A stretch of 64,000 bases of DNA, taken from assembly GCA_964036295.1 (NCBI GenBank), contig OZ038463.1, positions 37,311,178 to 37,375,177 of the forward strand, written 5' to 3'. This DNA is from Plumapathes pennacea (taxonomy: Eukaryota > Cnidaria > Anthozoa > Antipatharia > Myriopathidae). The first letter of the stretch is position 1. The number at the start of each line of letters is the position of its first letter. The translations under genes were made by a program, and so were the position numbers. A model generated the notes under the pieces. It had not been told where the DNA came from, did no database searches, and was given only the letters and a program-made list of their open reading frames with translations. Shown one piece after another: positions 1-12,400 of the stretch.

Positions 1-439
1 TAGGGCCTGCGGTAAACCGTGTCGTAGGACCTGCGCGTCTAATTTGAATGTGGAGGGTCAAAGGTCAATCTACCCCACAATCAAAATTTTTTTCTTATCT
101 TCACATCACAAGCTCTTCCGTCGCCAGTATCGAATAATATCGGCCCCACGCTGTTCGCCAATCGATTCAAGTGCCACTCACATATATAGTTGATGGATCG
201 TGTCACGTGAGTCCATTCGAAAACCGGTTTTGCAGGAATGAGGCTAAATCATCTGTCAAAACGGAAACCTCGACCACACGGTGCGGGGTCCGGAGCGGCT
301 TTGGCCAATCAGGTACAGTATAAAACACGACGCCAGTCCGGCTTTGTCACAATCAGTCAATTCGATCGGACCAATACGGGACTAATCTTTGAGAAGCGAA
401 AGTGGCAAAAATTGCTCCGAAAACAGCGATGTTGTTGGG
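1..439 (+). promoter_or_regulatory. CCAAT + TATA promoter-like region
   Basis: A CCAAT motif near 303-308 lies just before a TATAAAA near 320 on the + strand, followed by an initiator-like TCAGTC about 30 bases further on. This is a plausible core promoter for the possible first exon that begins at 440. Nothing else is recognised in these bases. The evidence is motif spacing only. Confidence 0.35.
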
Positions 440-575
440 ATGCTACGGAAAGCTATCCGTTATAGTGTAAACGAAGCCGAGAATTTGTGGGCACAGAGGT
501 TTGCCGTAATTGTCATGCTGATATTTGCACCATCCGCTTTGTGTATATCCGGCTGGCGCATTTTAATAACAAAAG
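440..575 (+). CDS. possible first coding exon of an unrecognised gene
   Basis: An ATG at 440 opens 45 codons that run into a good donor (G then GTGAGT) after 575. The peptide has a hydrophobic, membrane-like stretch (FAVIVMLIFAPSALCISG) and sits about 120 bases downstream of a CCAAT/TATA pair. No following exon is convincing. The nearest acceptor, at 616, would leave a 41-base intron, short for an animal gene, and leads into a 115-aa basic ORF ending at 981 with no recognisable family. It could equally be a chance ORF. Whether it belongs to the downstream ATF7IP-like gene as a 5' untranslated exon cannot be decided here. Confidence 0.25.
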
Positions 576-3413
576 GTGAGTTACATCACAGTTTTTTCAC
601 GGTTGATCTTTCGTAGGTGGATCGCTAAAAACGTTGAATATTCGGTGTCAACTCCTGTATTTACACAAAAGCAAACGGAAACGCCGGGCGTGCAGGAATT
701 GTGGAGAGCTCAAAGGCCACACAGAATCGCTCCTCTCATTGGGCAACGGCAGGTGGTCGAAACAATGCAGATTATTTGTCCAATTGGGAATCGAGGGTTT
801 GACAGCTTGTGGTGTAAGGCTGTGGTATAATTTGCATTTTTTGCATTGTTTACGCCTTGTCGATTTCGCAAGGGCCTCTTTGATTCGGCGCGAATGTCAA
901 AGGTTCTGTCGAGCGACAAACAGCACATTGTTGCATAACAAGCTTTTGTTTTTGTGTGCAGTTGCTTGTTCGAGGTCGTAATGTCAGCTAAATAGTGCGT
1001 AGTCAAGGAAGGTAAGTTTTCGTCAATTTGTTCAGGTGAAGAACCCAAGATTTTGGATAACTACTTTCAAGGTTTCTGTTCCAATGTAAAACGATGTATT
1101 GTTGTCTCGCATGATTGATCATCCGATCGGAAGCTTCAGTTCGGGAATGACTCATACTACCGTTAGATTCGCGGAGATCCTGGAGAGCTGCGAGGAGTCG
1201 TGTTCCTATATATTGTACCGCTACGGAGCAACTATAAGCTTTGAAGTAAACCAGGCGGCCTTGCGGGCTTGTTTTCGCGCGCTTCTGCCGACTAGCATCG
1301 GATCGGGCGACTGACAACACTACACGTGTTGTGATATTTTACCGCTCTTTTGTCAGAACTTGGGGACGTGGACGTCTGGCATATGTGCAGCAAGTAAAGA
1401 AGACTTCATCTGGAATACGTTAATTGTATTTGATACGTGCTGCCAAACATTTGTGGTACGTGATTTATGTATGTTTATGTCGATCGAATATTCGTGTTCT
1501 TTAATTTATGTACGGACAGTAATTTAATAAGTTCTGGCAGCGGACGTCTGACGAACTGAACAAACAAAATCTTTTACTGTTCGCGTACAGTACAGATCAG
1601 CACTGACATTGTTTGCCCATGTTTTGATGCAGCATTATTCATCTGTAAAAAAGTTTAATTTCACTCGTATTCAAAGCTCACTTGCACGCTGTCAGACAAA
1701 CTGTTTCCTAATTTGTCAATGTGATATTTTTACTTTAGCCATTTTAGTCCCATGGAGTGAACAACTTCGATTTTCTCGTTCAGCTTCTAATGATTCATAT
1801 TGTACTCGAACTAATGATAGCTTGTTCATCTCATTCGTATACAGTTTCCTCGTGAACGGTCGGGAGATTCTTCATCATGAACGTAAAAAGCTGTACATAC
1901 ACAGCCTTATCAGTGTAATACAATAAATGTTGATAACAGAAAATTAGTCCTTTATTGTTCATAGACGTCAATGGGCCATAATTTCCCTTGTTTGCACAGC
2001 CTTTTGTATGAAAATGCTCATATGCAGTGACCCAAGTGATTTGTAATTGCATAAAGTATGGAGGGTGAACTGTGCTGGCTCCAACAATAATGAAATATTG
2101 TTGTGCAACATATATTATTTCCCAGACAATATTAGATTTGTTTTTACCCAGCAACAATGATCACTACAATATACAGGTTTCTGGGTAAAGAATGGCCAAT
2201 TAAATTTTAGGGTAGTACATTTTATTTGTTCTGGTTTGGTTTCTCAATTGAATTTGTAAATAATGAATAATGTGTTGGAGAGTTTGCTCTACATGTCTCA
2301 TTATGTAAACCTCACTCCACCAACTTTCACATGGAAATCAGTATTTAGCAAACATTCTTATCTTTTTCAAAACTTTACAGGTCCTTGTTGCAGCACTATG
2401 TACCCAGGCTTTGCTTCAAAGGCAGACCACACTTAGGGGAGTCTCACCAAAGATCTGACTGCATATTATAAAAACAAAGAAGAAAAAGAAGGTACATGTA
2501 ATTTTGTGTCTGGAGATTGATACTGACAAGGCTGTTGCACTGTATATTATGGACCTTTTGAATACTATAATTTAATAACACTATGATATTACAGCATGAT
2601 ACGATATCATGCTCTGGTTGGTTGAAAAAACTGATTAAATATTAATACAAAGACAAACTTCCCTGGCTACCATGATGTCCTTTCAAGAAGTTGACACATT
2701 TTGAGATGAAAGCACTACTCAAGACCATGTTGAAAAAAAAAAGGTGACTGATTGGCTATTGTTCCAGATTTTATTCAGTGCTTTTTCTGTGAAACTTTTA
2801 TATCAAAACTTGATTAAAGAGTCACGAAACCAACATTCTGAATTTGGGCAAGGGTGCATTTTTCAGCTTTCTCAGGAGAACCTGTAACTTGATTACCATT
2901 TATTTCATAAAAAGCAATACAGCATGCTTTAAAATAATAGTTTTATATAAACACTTGAGGTGGTTGGGAAAACATGAGAAATGGTTAAAAATCTGCAGGA
3001 TGTTGGGAGAACAATAACTCTTGACTCTGAAGATGACTTAACGAAACGTCAGTCACCAACAACAGTCTTCCTGGAGACTGCTCTAACTCGGACGATCACA
3101 ACCAACCTACTGTTCACACTCCTGGGTTCAAACCATTTGCCAAAACAGTAAGAGTCACGTACAACACATACATATGCCAATATCCAGAATTTATGACCTA
3201 AAATTAAAACTGCATCAGCATCACAAGAAACTAGATATCTGTACATTACAGTATGTTTGTGTACCAGAGTTTTCCTTCAGGCTAATAGATTTATTACTCC
3301 AAAGATGTGTGAATCACTCACTGCTGATTTAGATACTTTTATAGACCTTTCATGATTTGGATTAAACTTTCTTAGAGTGTTTTCATAATGTTTCTCTCTT
3401 TTCAGGTTACAAG
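576..3413. other. upstream region / 5' UTR intron of the ATF7IP-like gene
   Basis: No coding exon is supported here. A strong donor (AAG then GTAAGT) follows 1011, and the first ATG-bearing exon of the ATF7IP-like gene is preceded by an acceptor ending at 3405. An untranslated first exon ending at 1011 with a 2.4-kb intron is therefore plausible but unproven. A copy of a dispersed repeat lies at about 3035-3150. The rest is AT-rich non-coding sequence. Confidence 0.4.
3035..3150 (-). repeat. dispersed repeat, copy 1 of 3
   Basis: This stretch, read on the - strand, matches parts of 57190-57310 and 35268-35335. The shared core includes GGTTAGAG, an (A/T)GTCTCC-like block and AAGACTGTTGTTG. 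In copies 1 and 3 a GGCAAATGGTTTGAACCC-like block lies upstream of the core; copy 2 lacks it. No coding capacity or clear terminal repeats are seen. It is probably a short non-autonomous transposon. Confidence 0.5.
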
Positions 3414-6400
3414 ATGGAAAGAATTACTGAAAGACGACCTGTGAAACGCAAGTAAGAAGAGTTGTTTGTTTGTCTGAATAAGCAGCACTGAAGGGTCTCT
3501 TTGTAAACAAAGTATCACATTTTGTAAAGTTTGCTCCTGAACTCAAAATACTGATTCTCCCAACCTTTGATGAAAAAAATGTATGAGGGGTGTGGCAAGA
3601 ATTGATAGTTCAGATTTCCATGATCAGCAAGTTATCAAAAGCCAAGCTCTCCTTACTGTTTAATGTATTTCTGGTGAGAAACTTGCAAATTACGTAAATT
3701 AAAGTTTGTCACTCTTGGGAGTGAAAGGGTCAGTTACTGCAGTCTTATTCTCTAACTTCCAAATCACAAGCTGAAATCTGCGTGAATGCAGTACATACAT
3801 GTAATTAATTAATCAGTAATATTAATAATTAATGAATAGATTAATCAATTAATAACTTCATGAAGTCATTCTTTTGTCTTGTGAGGAGTTTTAGAGGCAT
3901 GTTTTTGAGGATATTTATTTACCAGAAGCATGACAGATGTGCACTGAACTTGAAAGAGTGCCACTGTGTGAAAGGCGTGTCAGCTGCCCAGCAGTGCTTG
4001 TAGCTCTTGTTCTTACATTCTCTTTTCTTTATGCAGACATCCTAGAGATCTGTGTAAGGTTGAAGATGGTGAGTTTGTACTGTGTACATGCCACAACCAT
4101 TTAGTCAAATTCTGTCTAATGATCTGGGCTGCTTGTGATCTTTACAGTGATCAATCATGCTCAGATGTGAATGTGCGTGCATTTGGTCGAATCTTTAAAA
4201 CATTCAACCAATGTTTTCAAGTTTAAAATGCAAGATGGCATTTACAATGGCAGTGGATCTGTCTCTGGATCGCCCACCTCTGTTGTGGATGCCATCTCAT
4301 CTTTCTAGTTCTTCCTCTATCTCTTCATGTGCCTTTTTTCTTCCCTCCCTCTCTCCTTCCCTTTCCTTGTGTCACCTTCTCATTTGTCCAGACATTTTCT
4401 TTAACAACCTACTGGTCATGGTTTTTTGTTTTGTTACATTTTGGTGTTGATTTTTATGGGAATATTCCAGTGTTTCAAATGACAGAAATGTCTGTCTTGT
4501 GCTCTCCTATAACAATTTAATTTAAACATTGTGTTGTACTTTAGGGAAAAGAATGGCAAAGACACAACCAGGTTCTCCAAAGTGTGTAGTTCTCATTCAG
4601 AAGTTGCACTTCAGCTCAGCAGAACTAAAGAGGCAGCTGAGGGCAATGGAAGAACACAACAAGTGTTTTTCATCCCAGCCAACTCTAAAATCTTCACCGC
4701 ATGCAACCAGTCACTCTCCGTCCAGTGATTCAGGGGTTGACATGCCAAGGGAGTGGTCACAGCCTATAGTGATAAGTGATGAATGCTCAGCTGGTGAAGT
4801 GTCAGAAACAAAAATGTTGCCGACCTCACTTGAAAGTGCAGGAAGTCACAGAATGGAAGTGAGGTCAACTTTGCAAAACAGAAGAATCCCATCAGGATTT
4901 CGATTTCGTCGGCTTAAAAACAATACTAATGTTCAAAAGAAACTTCCACCCACACATCCTGTTTTTCTAGTTGCGCCATCCCCTCCAGCAGAAGTTACAG
5001 GCGAAGTTGAACCCAGTCATTTGAATGATCAACACCTGCCAGGTCCCTCCATCACTCAAGGTACAAAATGTACAAATACTGAACAAAACAAGGAATCTGA
5101 GAAGGAACACCCTGGTGTTTCTCAGCACTGCCATGATTCTTTGGCTCCTTTGATAGAGAAAAGAGATAAATCAAGCCAAAACAATGAAACTTCTTCCCCA
5201 TCAGTTGTTGCTGGAAGACATGAAGGCCCCAGAAATAAATCAGCACAAGCTGTGGAAGACTCCACAAAGACCAACGATGTTTTAATAATTGAAGATACAG
5301 AGCTTCATGAAAATTCAGGCACCAGCAACACACCCAGTGGCTCAAAAATCCCTGTGCATCCTTACAGCACAAGTTTGGCTTCTGAGATGGCCAAGAGCGA
5401 CTTCAGCGCTGTAAGTAGCCAGTATAACGTCACTGAGTACTATTCATGACTCTTCGTGACGTACTGAGTACTATTCATGACGTAACGGAGTATTAGTCAT
5501 GACGTACTGAGTATTATTCATGACGTACTGAGTATTATTCATGACGTACTGAGTATTAGTCATGACGTACTGAGTATTATTCATGACGTACTGAGTATTA
5601 TTCATGACGTACTGAGTATTAGTCATGACGTACTGAGTACTATCCATGACGTAACGGAGTATAAGTCATGACGTACTGAGTTTTATTCATGACGTACTGA
5701 GTACTGTTCATGACGTAACTGAATGCTGTTCTTGACGTAACTGAGTACTATTCATGACGTAAGTAAATATTGTTCTTGACGTAACTGAATGCTGTTCATG
5801 ACGTAACTGAGTGCTGGTCTGACGTAACTTAGTACTATTCATGACGTAACTGAGCACTGTTCTTGACGTAACTAATTACTGTTTGACGTAACTGGATACT
5901 GTTCGTGACGTAACTGAGTACTTTTATGACGTAATTGAATACTATTCATGACGTAACTGAGGACTTTCGTGACGTAACTGAATACTGTTCATGACGTAAC
6001 TGAGTACTTTTCGTGACGTAACTGAATACTTCCGTGACGTACTGTAACTTTAGTGCTATCGTGATGTAACAGAACTGTTTCGTTACGCCATTTAATGCAT
6101 ACTAATAAATAATCGTTGTGGGATTTTATATCTGTCACAAAAGCATGGTTTTTATTTATTCACTCCTTAAACTTTTTCACTTCTGTTTACAAGTTGCCTG
6201 GGTGAAGTTTCGTTTTCCAATAATGCCTCGAGCGTTACCACTTACACGTATTTTGCTTTCTTTTCTTTTTGAACAAGCAGACACTTAATGCGTTAATTCG
6301 GCAGTCGTTTGCTGACACGCAGGCAAGGAAAAGGCTAGAAGATCAGATAGAAAAGCTGGAAGCAATAAACAGAGAGCTGGTAAATGAAGCAAAAAGGATG

Positions 6401-9400
6401 AAGAGGATGATCAGAGATTTGTCATACGCGAAAAAGGTTAGTATGCAGCATAGCAGTATGTCCCTGTATTTGCGCGGTTCGTGTGCGCATTATTCTCTAC
6501 TGATGACGGTTATTGGTGGGCTAGCGGTTAGTAAGTTCCTTTTCTTTGTTTTATTTCTGGTGCTTTCTTTCAGTAAGAGTCTAATGGAGAGCCGCGGTGG
6601 CCAGGGCGCGGGTTTAATCCCCACTCAAGGCAGTGAAATTTGAGGTGTAAAAACCTGGTTCTTTACTCGTGGCTCGGATGACCACGTACCACAGGGTCGT
6701 AAAAGAACCACTGAGGACACAACCAAATCTCTGGCGGTGACCACTCTCAGTGTTAATGACAAGGGCGACACCACGCATGGGACTCTGTCCCGTTCGTGTC
6801 GTACCGTATTTGGCCAAGTCCAAATAAAACTCGTCGTTAAACCAAACTAATGAATATCTCAATTTTGTTTACAGGCCAAACCGGAAAAGGAATCTGTCGG
6901 CATTCAAGTCAACGTGGACGTGGTATGACCACTAGGTTCTTGATTAATGCTTCGATAATGATTATGAACAAGACAATGTTATTTAAAACAAATTCCACAA
7001 TCAAGATTAATTTTTGTTGGCATAGGGAATCACGGTGTTCGACCACAGCATGGTCACTGAAAATTGCTTTGTGATCAGTGAAATTGAGCGGCAACCCAGT
7101 TATTAAGAGCGCAGTAGCAGCTATTAGAAATTGTACTAAGGTTGTTGTTTCTTGGCAGGTCCCAGCTAGACCAGAAACTTGTGAAAGAGCAACCTCTCCG
7201 CCGCCCTTTGCGTCGAGTGCTCCAAACCGTATCACAGACGTCTCATCACAAAACTATTCAACTGTTCTACCCACGAGCGACTCTTCATTCGTCCAGAGGG
7301 TGCGGGCGTTGCCAACGCTGCCGCTTCCCGTGGCGCTGACACCAGTCGTTTCTAGTGCTGCCCCAACCCAGTATTTGCAGGTTCAAGGACCTTCAAATTC
7401 GCTGACAGCAGTTACTTCAAGTGCCACCCCAAACCAGTATTTGCAGTATTACGGACCTTCAAGTTCGCTGACAGCAGTTACTTCAAGTGCCACCCCAAAC
7501 CAGTATCTGCAGGTTCAAGGGCCTTCAAGTTCGCTGACAGCAGCTGCTTCAAGTGCCACCCCAAGCCAGTATTTGCAGGTTCAAGGGCCTTTGAGCTCGC
7601 AGACAGCAGTCGCTTCTAGTGTTGCCCCAAACCCGTATTTGCAGTACCTGACAGCAGTCGCTTCTAATACCACCCCAGACCAGTATTTGCAGTACCACGT
7701 ACCTTCAAATGGAGCGGTTCCGCCGTCAGCATTTGTTCAGGTCCACGGGACTCCCAATTTAACGGTTATGCCACGCTCGTCAATCATGACGTCTCATCCT
7801 GTGGTTGCTGTTTCGGCGGCCTCCGCCCCCCAGTCACGTTCAAGTTTGTCAAACTCAAATCTGTCTGCAAGCACGCCACTTTCTCCCCAGGACATATCGC
7901 GAGCTCTGACTCAAATTCAGGCGTCACAGCCTTCAGTAAGGCCTCAAAACAAGGGCGTTCCGGATGTCCGAGAGTCCCGGAAGCATTATGCGCGTGTGCA
8001 ACAGCAGATGTTACTGAGGAGACTGTCACAGGAATCTGCAAAACTCCGGCAGGAAACAACTCTGAGCGGAATGAACCAGCAACCTAGAGCACAGGCGCAG
8101 ATTTCTAATGCGAATAATCAGTACCCCGCTGTACAGACTCAGCAGCAGTCAAGACAGGAAGAAACATCATTTATGCAGCACTTGGTAGCTTTAAACAGAC
8201 GTGCCAATTCGCTTGGACCATCCCTCTCCCAATCTCAGCATTCTGACCCTGCTTTGACAACACAAGGCGCACAAAGCGGATATGCTGTTACTGGAACTCA
8301 CTATAATTTGACACGAGGGAACAATAGGGCGCCAAATGAGCAATTATATAACCCTCAGTTACGTCACGCTGTAATGCAGGCTCAGCCGGCTGCACAGCAG
8401 TCGATACCCGTAATGCAAGGACACAGTACTGTAGCACGTGATGCGGGTTCGGTTCAAATGCTGCCACAAAGTTATAATGCTGCTACGCGGAGTCCTTTGC
8501 AAGCTGCGATTCAGGAAACCAATTATGGTGCAAGGTTTAGCCAACATAATGCAACCAGGCAGCAACACCCGCAAATACAGAACTATGCTGTGCAAAATCG
8601 ATCCACGGTAGTCCCAGCGCAGCTCACTGCTGCTCCAACTTTGCAATCACAAGGTGTAACAAGCCAGGATGCGGGGCAAACAAACTTAAGTCTAAACCGT
8701 ACAGCTACTGCGCTTTGGCTGGAATTGTTCGGCAGCCAAAATATTATGCAGGAGAGCAGCTCGTCTTCAGCACCATCTGCATTGGCCAGTTCGTTGGTAC
8801 AAAATTGTACTACGCAGTCTCAAGTATATCCAGCCATATCCGCCGTCTTTGGTTCGGCAACACTCAGTGCTCTGTACCAAATCCAGGGATCTGTGCAGCA
8901 GAGCACAGTTAGCCAGGCGAACTCTGCCAATCAAGAGAGTGACAATACGAAAAATGTTCGCGGGCCCATGTCATCCATCCGACAGAAAGATGTGTTAAAT
9001 GGGTTAAATAGAAAGACTGACACAGTACAGGGAAGGGAAAGCCATGCTGCCTATCCATCAACACTTCAGAACGCATTACCCGCAGCTGTATCGAGTGCTC
9101 ATACAATTAACAATACATCCAACGCTCAGCAGAAAACGTCGAAGAGAACTTACGAGTGGATCGATTTAACGAGTTCTCCTGAGCCTGTCCCCGCTTCCAC
9201 GAGTTTTTCATATGGAGCACTTGAGCCGATTGTCTCCTTAACTACACAAAACAGAGGAGTTCCTGCAGCTTGTGTTGACTCGGGCGTCACGACCGCATCA
9301 CGTGCAATCTTTAATCCCACTCCAAGTAGTTATCAGAACACCGAACAAATCACCAATGCGCACGCGCAGGGAGATGGAGATCAAGAGACGGACAACCAAA

Positions 9401-12400
9401 CCGACGCTCGGTCAGTTGCTCCTACGGTATGTGCTGCTCTACAGAAGCCTCGTGTTGCACAGACTGTTGGAGAGATAAGACGAAACAGTGCGCCTGGCAC
9501 CCTCGTGTCTACAGGGGAGAACGTTGATCAGCGCCATGTGAAACCCGAGCACCAGTCGAAAAGCTGCGACTTGGTGCAGAGTTCAAAGCCAAAACCAAGT
9601 AGGAACTTGCAGGACGTCGTGTCTAAGATTCATGCCATTGCGTTAGCACGACAGAAGGATGCGATCTCTCATTCGCCAATAGAAACATGCATCGCAGGTC
9701 CTCCTGTTCGTAAGGTCCCACGTGTCCACGACAAGTTCACGTCGTCACCATGGGTAGAAGCTTTATTGGAAGGAACTTTGACACAGAAACGTACTGCAGA
9801 AGACTCAGTTATGTCAGGACAAGTTGGAAAAAGCCAACACCAAGATTCATTATCCACCATAACGAATGATGCATCTGAAGTTCAATCAGAACACACATCA
9901 AAGGTGGTTGAGGACAAACAAGGCGACTGTGTCACGGCAGACCCCGAGGTTGAAACAACACAAAACCAAGTTTTATTATCCACCACAACAAATAATGCAG
10001 CTGACGTTCAATCAGAACACACATCAAGTGGAGTGGAGGAAAAACAAGACGATTGTGTGATGACAGACCCCGAGGTTGAAGCAGCACAGAATCAAGATTC
10101 ATTGTCTACCATAACAAATGATGCAGATGAAGTTCAATCAGAATACACTTCAAGTGAAATTGAAGGCGAACAAGGCGGCTGTGTCATAACAGACCCCGAG
10201 GTTGAAGCAGCACAAAATCAAGATTCAGTGTCTACCATAACAAACGATGCAGCTGAGGTTCAATCAGAACACACATCAAGTGAAATTGAAGGCAAAGGCG
10301 GCTGTGTCATGACAGACCCCGAGATTGAACTAGCACAAAATCAAGATTCAGTGTGTACCATAACAAATGCAGCTGACCTTCAGTCAGAACACACATCAAG
10401 TGAAGAGGAGGACAAACGAGACAGCTGTGTGATGACAGAACCCGAGGTTGAAGCAGCACAGAATCAAGATTCATTGTCTACCATAACAAATGATGCAGAT
10501 GAAGTTCAATCAGAACACACATCAAGTGAAGTGAAGGACAAACGAGACGATTGTGTCATGACAGACTCCGAGGTTGAAGCAACACAGAATCAAGATTCAG
10601 TGTGTACCATAACAAATGCAGCTGACGTTCAATCAGAACACACATCAAGTGAAGTAAAGCACAAACAAGACGATTGTGTCATGACAGAACCCGAGGTTCA
10701 AACAACACAGAATCAAGACTCACATTTTACCACAACAAGTGATGTAGTTGCTGTTGAAGCCACATCAGATGTGCAGCAGTGCGCAGTGCGTGTGATGCGA
10801 GATCAGGGTGAGTGCACTGCTCTTGTTTCAGGACACGGAAGCGAGGCGCTGCTCATTCCTGGACGTTCGTCTTCAGTGAGAGCAAATAAAGCAATTGAGA
10901 AAGTGGTTTCCGATATGTATCAAAGCGCTGCGAGGGAACACAAGGATGCCGCATACGAAAGAGACGGTGATCCGGCTGAAAGGTCAGCACTTGGTGTAAC
11001 CGCTGTGACCAGAGGAGGAGCAGAGTGTCCATTAGATAAAGCAACTGAGCATGAAGGTCCATTGCTTCAGCTAAAAGTGGCTGGAAATCAGCAAAGAGCA
11101 AGTAATAAGGCGGTCCAGGAAGTGGTCTCCCAGATGTTTTCAAGTGCTGCCGTTCAGCATCAAGACATTTTGATGGGATCATCAATGGACCAGCACTTGC
11201 ACAAGAATAGTCCATGTGAAAACGCGGCATCCGCTTTGAACACCGTAAAGACTCGCCTGGTGAGCAAGGCAGTTGCTCAAGTCGTATCAACAATGTTTCA
11301 GACCGCCGAGAAACTGCACAAGGAGACTGAGACTGAGTGTTCACGTGCTGTCCAGGCAGCTAGTGAAGTAAACAGTGAAAAAGGCACGGCGATTTACACA
11401 CAACGCCAAAGCACACAGCTAACACAAGAACCACAACAAGGTTTCTCCATGTACAGGGATATTACAGGTGTGATGCACAATGGGCAGCAACAGCAAAAAG
11501 CGGAAGCAGAGGTGCGTAAGAACATGGAGGTACCAGTTATTGAAATCTTCGATGATGACTCGAGACGACAAAGACCAGGCCCGAACGCCATTAATGGGGA
11601 TTCATTAATAGACGCAGAGACGGCACCCGAGTCTCGCGAGTCTTCAGTTCTAGCGCACGAAAACACCAGGTAAGGTAGACAGGCCAGCACTCTGGCCCCT
11701 GTTATATATTGACTTGAGTTATCAACAAGTCCAGCTCTGTCTATTGCTGTTTCTGCTTTTCACACTGTCGCGACTTCATTCTCCAGTGATTGTGGAAGTC
11801 AAGACGCTCAAGCAGCGAATGCTCCAGGATACTCTGGTTACGTAACAGCAGATAAACCTCCAGTCGTTTGTAACGAATACCCGCCACCATCTCTCTCCGC
11901 TCTCGCCCTCCGACAATTTCCGGACAATTTGGGAGATGTTTGTCTAAGCCACACGGAGCAAGAAAGCGGTAAATTCACACGCTCTCTTTATGTTGTCTTT
12001 GTCCGTAATTTTCGTTTTGGAAGATTGATAGGTTTGGGAGGTTGGACAAGATTGTTATATACTGAGTTAAGTTTCTAATTTCTGGACGACCGCGTCTGGG
12101 TTGCTTAATCCCATAAAATCTCCCTGCACCAAGAGTCTTCTATCATCTTTAAAGGGGCCATCTTAACCACAGTCCTTTGCGCGCGAAATCCTTGGTTCCG
12201 CCATTTTGAGGCCCCCGAAAGTCGAAAGATGAATAGCAATCCACTTCCATCCCACTCGCTTGAGAGGAAGATTTGTGTCTTTCGATCTAGAAGTGCTACT
12301 AACCTATTTTTCCTTTGATTAATTACGTTCTTTCGTGTTGGGAACCAAATTCAGCCTTGGATTTCCAGATGTAAACAAAAACATTGAAAATGCTGAGAAA

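Noticed and set aside
5419..6075. CRISPR-like array
   Set aside because: Units are contiguous with no unique spacers, and the setting is a eukaryotic intron.
10853..11344. 163-aa - strand ORF
   Set aside because: It is antisense to the ATF7IP-like coding exon and its composition reflects that exon.
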